Assembly: GCF_004664715.2 (NCBI RefSeq)
Contig: NC_051083.1
Span: 120,206,413-120,270,412 of the forward strand
Direction: 5' to 3'
Length of the DNA: 64,000 nucleotides
Origin: Peromyscus leucopus
Lineage: Eukaryota > Chordata > Mammalia > Rodentia > Cricetidae
Shown: piece by piece, positions 59,321-64,000 of the stretch
How the letters are laid out: each line of letters opens with the position of its first letter
Numbering within the stretch: position 1 is the first letter of the stretch
Notes under the pieces: model-generated
Told to the model about the DNA's origin: nothing
Databases searched by the model: none
What the model saw: the letters and a program-made list of their open reading frames with translations, nothing else
Program-made: the position numbers and the translations under genes

Positions 59321-60115
59321 AACCTGATAGAAGAGAAAGTAGGAAGTAGTCTTGAATGCATTGATACTGGAGATCACTTCCTAAATATAACACTAGTAGC
59401 ACAGACACTGAGGGAAACAATTAATAAATGGGACCTCTTGAAACTGAGAAGCTTTTGTAGGGCAAAGGACATGGTCAACAAGACAAAACGACAGCCTACA
59501 GAATGGGAAGAAGATCTTTACCAACTCCACATCTGACAGAAGGCTGATATCCAGAATATATAAAGAACTCAAGAAATTAGACATCAAAATATCCAACAGT
59601 CCAATTAAAAAATGGGCTATAGAGCTAAACAGAGAATTCCCAACAGAAGAACCTCAAATGGCTGAAAGACATTTAAGGAATTGTTCAACATCCTTAATCA
59701 TCAGGGAAATGCAAATCAAAACAACTCTGAGATACCATCTTACACCTGTCAGAATGGCTAAGATCAAAAACACTGAAGACAGCTAACGTTGGAGAGGATG
59801 TGGAGCAAGAGGACTGGACTAGACCCTCTACATAGTGAGACAGTTGTGTAGCTTGATCTGCTTAAGGGGCCCCCTGGCAGTAGTGTCCGAATCCATCCCC
59901 GGTGCATGAGCTGGCTTTTTGGAGCCCACTTCTATGATGGGGAGAGTCTTGGACCTGTCCCTACTGAGTATACCTCCCCATGGGAGGCCTTACCTTCTTC
60001 TAGGAGGGAATGAGGGTGGTTGGAAGGGGGAGGCTGGAGGGGCAGGAGGAGAGAAGATGGGGATCTTTGATTAGTATGTAAAATGAATTTAAAAATTCTT
60101 AATAAAAAATATCTC
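59321..60115 (+). mobile_element. L1 3' end (plus) lacking the end of ORF2
   Basis: It opens in ORF2 at 'aacctgatagaagagaaagt' and runs through 'gggacctcttgaaactgaga' and 'atgcaaatcaaaacaactct' to about 59808. It then jumps into the 3' UTR ('cctctacatagtgagacagt', 'cctccccatgggaggcctta') and ends in an A-rich tail near 60115. The missing ORF2 end is the part present, inverted, in the adjoining minus L1. Confidence 0.85.
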
Positions 60116-60424
60116 CCCCCCAAAAAAAAGAAAAATCCCCTTTCTCCTTGTTAATATGTTTAATTAATACACATGCAATTTAAGGAACATGCATGAACTT
60201 TCTTTGGGTATACAAATTTCTGATTGATCTCTCTATAGATGCTTGGTGAAGCCTGGAGTATAGAACATAATGATGGGGGTGGGCTGCATCAGAATCTTAA
60301 ACTATCCAGTAGCAAAACGGCAGTGAATGAAGGAGGTTCAGTGGATTCCTAAAGCAGTATAGTATGAAACCTAACATATATAAAATGCCTCAAGGAAAAA
60401 GGTGTGGCCCAGTCTAGAATGGCT
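60116..60424. other. No recognised feature
   Basis: Single-copy sequence. Confidence 0.4.
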
Positions 60425-60625
60425 TTGACAAATATAGTAGACATGAGCCATATGTGACTATTTCAATCTAAATTCAATCAAATCAGAAACTCAGTATTCC
60501 ATCATACTAGCTACACTTACTTAATTATCAATAGCCAGGTGTGCTGTGTGGCTCTCATACTGGATGGCAAAACTACAAACCACTCTCCCCATTTAAGGGA
60601 ATTCTGTTAGACATTAGACTAAATA
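60425..60625 (+). mobile_element. Ancient MER-type DNA transposon fragment
   Basis: 'catatgtgactatttcaatc', 'atcatactagctacacttac' and 'tgtggctctcatactggatg' follow an ancient mammalian hAT-like MER repeat in order; I cannot name the subfamily. Confidence 0.45.
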
Positions 60626-61169
60626 TGAAGAGAGATAAAAACCATGAAGTGTCAGTGGCACTTAGTGATATACAGAAAATGGGTACTCTTCCGAATAATA
60701 TTTTCAGGGTGTGAAAACTCAGAGTATTTACATTAATGAAGATAAAGAAATTGAAGCAATAAGTTTTAAGGCTTCTTTGAGAACTTTGATGGTGGCCTGG
60801 AAACTAGCTCAAACATGACTGCTGAAAAGCAAAGCTATGTGGATATATTTTAGGAAGAGTGTCTTGAAACCCTATGGGGATCATACATTTTACTGAGAAA
60901 AGTATACAATCACATTCCCAATCTTGTAGAGAGGCTGGCCCAGAGCTGGGGTGTCAAGACTCTGTGTGCAAAAGGGTATCTTCTCTAGTCTGTAGAAAAA
61001 GTCTTGAGCAGAACTCCAAGGATGTCTATAGACTTGATAGCAAGAAGACTAAGGAATTTTAATCTGAAACTTGCCATTTTATGTAAACTTGGGAGTGAGT
61101 TCATTTTCTGACTAGAGATCAGGGTATGAACAGAATGATGTAACTCTACAATGAAGGAAAATAGAACAT
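60626..61169. other. No recognised feature
   Basis: Single-copy sequence; the frame 60874-61062 is unsupported. Confidence 0.4.
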
Positions 61170-61790
61170 TCCTAGAGTTGTGGTTCTCAAGCCTGAATAT
61201 CCATCAGAAGCTCCTGTGTTGTGGAATTTTGCTTTAACTATGTAAAGATGTGTTACATTTATTTATGATGTGGAATATTACTTTAACTATGCACAATGTG
61301 TTATATTTGTTTATGCTACATTTGTTTAGTTGTTTAAAGATGTGTTTCATTTGTTTTACCTTGCCTGCCTAAGGCTCCTGATTGGTCTGATAAAAAACTA
61401 AATGGCCAATAGCTAGGCAGAGGCAGGATAGGTGGGGCTGGCAGGAAGAGACAATAAGTAGGAGGAGAAATCTAGGCTTAAAGGAGGGATAGAATGAGTG
61501 AGAGAGGAAGATGCCCGGGGCCAGCCAGGCAACTGTCAGTCAGCTAGACATAGGTGGAGCATGACATACAGAATGAAAGAAAGGTAAAAAGCCACAAGGC
61601 AAAATGTAGATGAGGAGAAACAGGTTAATTGAAGTTATAAGAGCTAGTAGGACAAGCATAACATAAGGCTGAGCATTCATAACTAATAATAAGTCTCTGT
61701 GTCATGATTTGGGAGCTAGTTAGTGGCCCCAAACAAAATCTGGTAGGTCTGCTGAAGCACAGAGTGGTTGCCCCCTGCTCATGGACACCA
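61170..61790 (+). mobile_element. MER5A-type hAT element split by an LTR
   Basis: 61170-61216 ('gtggttctcaagcctgaata', 'tccatcagaagctcctg') is the MER5A left part. The element appears to resume at about 61750 ('gctgaagcacagagtggttg'). The family II LTR lies between. Confidence 0.5.
61217..61744 (+). mobile_element. LTR, family II, third copy
   Basis: It starts TGTTGTGGAATTTTGC like the other family II LTRs and keeps 'gagaaacaggttaattgaag', 'agctagtaggacaagcataa' and 'gtcatgatttgggagctagt'. The terminal CA seems mutated to TA and no clean TSD is visible (CTCCTG on the left, GGTCTG on the right). The 3' limit is set by resumption of MER5A. Confidence 0.72.
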
Positions 61791-62792
61791 ACTCAGCACA
61801 GAGGAAGATGTGCCAGGAAGGTGCATTTCCAACCAGCCCCCAGATAATGCTAATGACACACTGGCCCAGGCACTCCACGGGATTTTCCAAGTAGCACTTA
61901 TTATGAGAACCACAAATATTGATGGTGATGGCAAAGTATGTGCATGGTCAAGAAGGTGTGCAACTGAGCATGTGCAAGAACTGACTGGAGGAAGCACAGC
62001 AAGTGTCAGAGCAACAAGACTTCTGTTAAAACTTTGGCTGAGCCATCAAGATAGACTAGAATCTCAGATAATAAAGTGATTAGTGAGAGAAGGTAGCTGT
62101 GTGCTAGAGAACCAAAGCAGAATTCCAAACCCTTAAATTCTTCACCTACAGCAAGGGTTAAAACAGGTCTGGTTCGTTGACACTAGAGGAAAAACTATAT
62201 AAGGACGATTTCTTTCAAGATGGCTATGCTGTTTAGGGGCGTGGGTGAGGGAGGCTGCTTCTACATCAAGCTGGGAGACAGGAATTTCAAGGGGCACTTA
62301 AGAAACCTTGATGTGTGTCCCTTGGGGCTGGGCAGACATTGTGAGACAGTGTGTGACTCTCACCTGGTAAATGTAAAAGGCTTCCCAGTGCTCCAGAAAC
62401 TGGCAGAGCGAGGGGTGTGCAGTGTACCCCAAGGATCAGAAAAGAGCTGCACGTGCAGGAGGCCTCTTCAGGTTAGAGGTCTTCTGTAATGTGGGGGTTT
62501 CAGAGGAAATCACAAAAGCATCTATGAAAGAGACGTCTTTGAACATCTGCTTGACCTGGATTGTGAAAAGCCAATTTACAGCAGGATCAGTCCAGAAAGA
62601 ACTCTGTGGTCTCCCTCACATCTTTCCCCTCTCCTTCTATATTTGTGAATTAGGGCTTCCCCCATACAGCAAATTCAAATGTAGAAGATAAATCTAAAAT
62701 GAAAATTACCAGTGAATACCTCTCACAGCAGTCTATGTTTATCATGATGTTGCATGCAATGCGTGGGTTTTTGTTTTTGTTTTGTTTTATTG
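61791..62792. other. Single-copy DNA with TATA-like and YY1-like sites
   Basis: No repeats recognised. TATATAA at 62196-62202 is followed by AAGATGGC at 62217-62224. A 90-codon open frame starts at that ATG but has no domain, so no gene is called. Confidence 0.35.
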
Positions 62793-62935
62793 TATTTATT
62801 TATTTATTTATTTTTGGTTTTTTGAGACAGGGTTTTTCTGTGTAGCTTTGGAGCCTGTCCTGGAACTCACTCTGTAGCCTAGGCTGGCCTCTAATTCACA
62901 GATATCCGCCTGCCTCTGCCTCCCGAGTGCTGGAG
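62793..62935 (-). mobile_element. B1 SINE (minus), cricetid type
   Basis: A (TATT)n leader, then 'gagacagggtttttctgtgt', 'ctttggagcctgtcctggaa', 'taggctggcctctaattcac' and 'ctgcctcccgagtgctgg'. The end is truncated about 25 bp short. Low divergence makes it one of the youngest SINEs here. Confidence 0.93.
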
Positions 62936-63756
62936 CAATGTGTGTTTTATACTAAAATGATTAATAGTTTATCTCAGATTTCAGTTTAACTGGGCATCCT
63001 CCATTATTGTTGCAGCTGTACCTAGGGTAACAAACTATATTTTGCGATATATGAAAAAGGCTGAAGGTCTAAAGGAAGAAAAGACGGACAAACCATGGCT
63101 TGTTTACTGGCTGGAGGTCTTTCACCTGTAGTAGATGTCACCTCAAACTTTAGCTTGAAAGTCTTGCTTATTGCGAGGGAAGAGAATTCTAAACAACCAG
63201 TTAAATCTATTCTGTGCCTTATATACAGGAATGATGGAAGACAATGTGGAAAGTGTTTAGGGTTTTATTTTGTGACTTGTGTTCAGCTTACTGATTATTA
63301 TTTGTATATGCAAAACAAATGAGTCTTGAAGTATGTGTACCAAACTTAACCGGTGCTTATTTCTTGTCTTGCAGTGGATTTTTGCTTTCAACTATCTTTG
63401 ATTTTGTTTAGTTGAATGGCTATGAATATGTATTACTTTGACCCTCAACATTAATGAAGATTTATAGACTTGTTATTTTTCAACTCAGTATTTTTTTGGT
63501 GTGTTTTTATGTTAATATTCTTCTCAAAAGTAATTTCTATAGCTACTTCATAGTCAATTAAATGAATAGCCCAATGCACTCAAGATCCTTATTCAGATTA
63601 GTCTTCTCCTTTATAATAACAAAAGCTTTGTGATTTATGTTAAACACATCTTTACCTGTTGCCTTAGGGATACATCCTTAGAAATTGAATGGTAAGCTAA
63701 AGAATTAAATGCATGTCCTTAAGATTGATAAAAAGTTCTTATTAAAATCTACCTGT
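62936..63756. other. No recognised feature
   Basis: AT-rich single-copy sequence; the frame 63095-63322 has no domain. Confidence 0.4.
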
Positions 63757-64000
63757 GTCAAAATATATAAAGAACTCAAAAATCAGACATCAAAAAGTCA
63801 AATAATCCAATTAAAAATGGGGTACAGATCTAAACAAAGAATTCTCAACAGATGAATCTCAAATGCCTGAGAAACACTTAAAGAAATGTTCAACAACCTT
63901 AGTCATGAGGGAAATGCAAATCAAAACAACTCTGAGAGACCATCTTATACCTGCCAGAATAGTTAAGATCAAAACCAAAAATGACAGCTTATGCTGAAGA
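63757..64000 (+). mobile_element. L1 ORF2 segment (plus), running off the window
   Basis: 'atatataaagaactcaaaaa', 'gaaatgcaaatcaaaacaac' and 'aatgacagcttatgctgaag' are the same ORF2 segment as at 59550-59790. It carries stops and is cut by the window edge. Confidence 0.88.

Overview
The window is nuclear DNA of a muroid rodent, most likely a cricetid (hamster, vole or deer-mouse lineage). It is dense in B1, B2/B3, B4 and ID SINEs, and its youngest B1 copies carry a 'ctttggagcctgtcctgg' segment that I associate with cricetids. It also holds Lx-like and younger rodent L1 3' ends, a rodent hAT element (URR1) and several rodent LTR families. Old mammalian layers (MIR, L2, MER5A, a Tigger-like transposon, MaLR) lie beneath. 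No complete protein-coding gene, rRNA, tRNA or CRISPR array is visible. The open reading frames are short and mostly fall in repeats or microsatellites.

Layout. 0.2-6.7 kb: a SINE-containing solo LTR, an older LTR split by an IAP-like LTR, and other dispersed repeats. 7-15 kb: mostly old MIR/L2 in single-copy DNA, with the best candidate coding exon (99 bp, minus strand, 9084-9182). 15-18.6 kb: a cluster of L1 3' ends, including a twin-priming inversion. 18.6-28 kb: low repeat density with possible conserved noncoding elements and a (CT)n(CA)n(GA)n tract. 28-37.8 kb: second SINE-containing solo LTR, URR1, an L1 3' end, two abutting LTRs and many SINEs. 37.8-43.3 kb: about 5 kb nearly free of recognisable repeats with local CpG retention, the strongest candidate regulatory block. 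44.9-49 kb: an ancient minus-strand L1 cut up by later insertions. 51-56 kb: third SINE-containing solo LTR and an HSPA8-type pseudogene abutting an L1. 58-60 kb: two head-to-head L1 3' ends. 61-62 kb: an LTR splitting a MER5A. 63.8 kb to the end: an L1 running off the window.

The parts do not form a working gene set. This looks like an intergenic region or a large intron whose history can be read from nested insertions, several dated by target-site duplications (TSDs) found by eye. I see no previously undescribed multi-gene system. The items most worth checking are the SINE-containing LTR family (three copies, each with a perfect 6-bp TSD), the 99-bp exon candidate, and the 38.4-43.3 kb block. 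Repeat family names are from memory of consensus sequences and were not searched.
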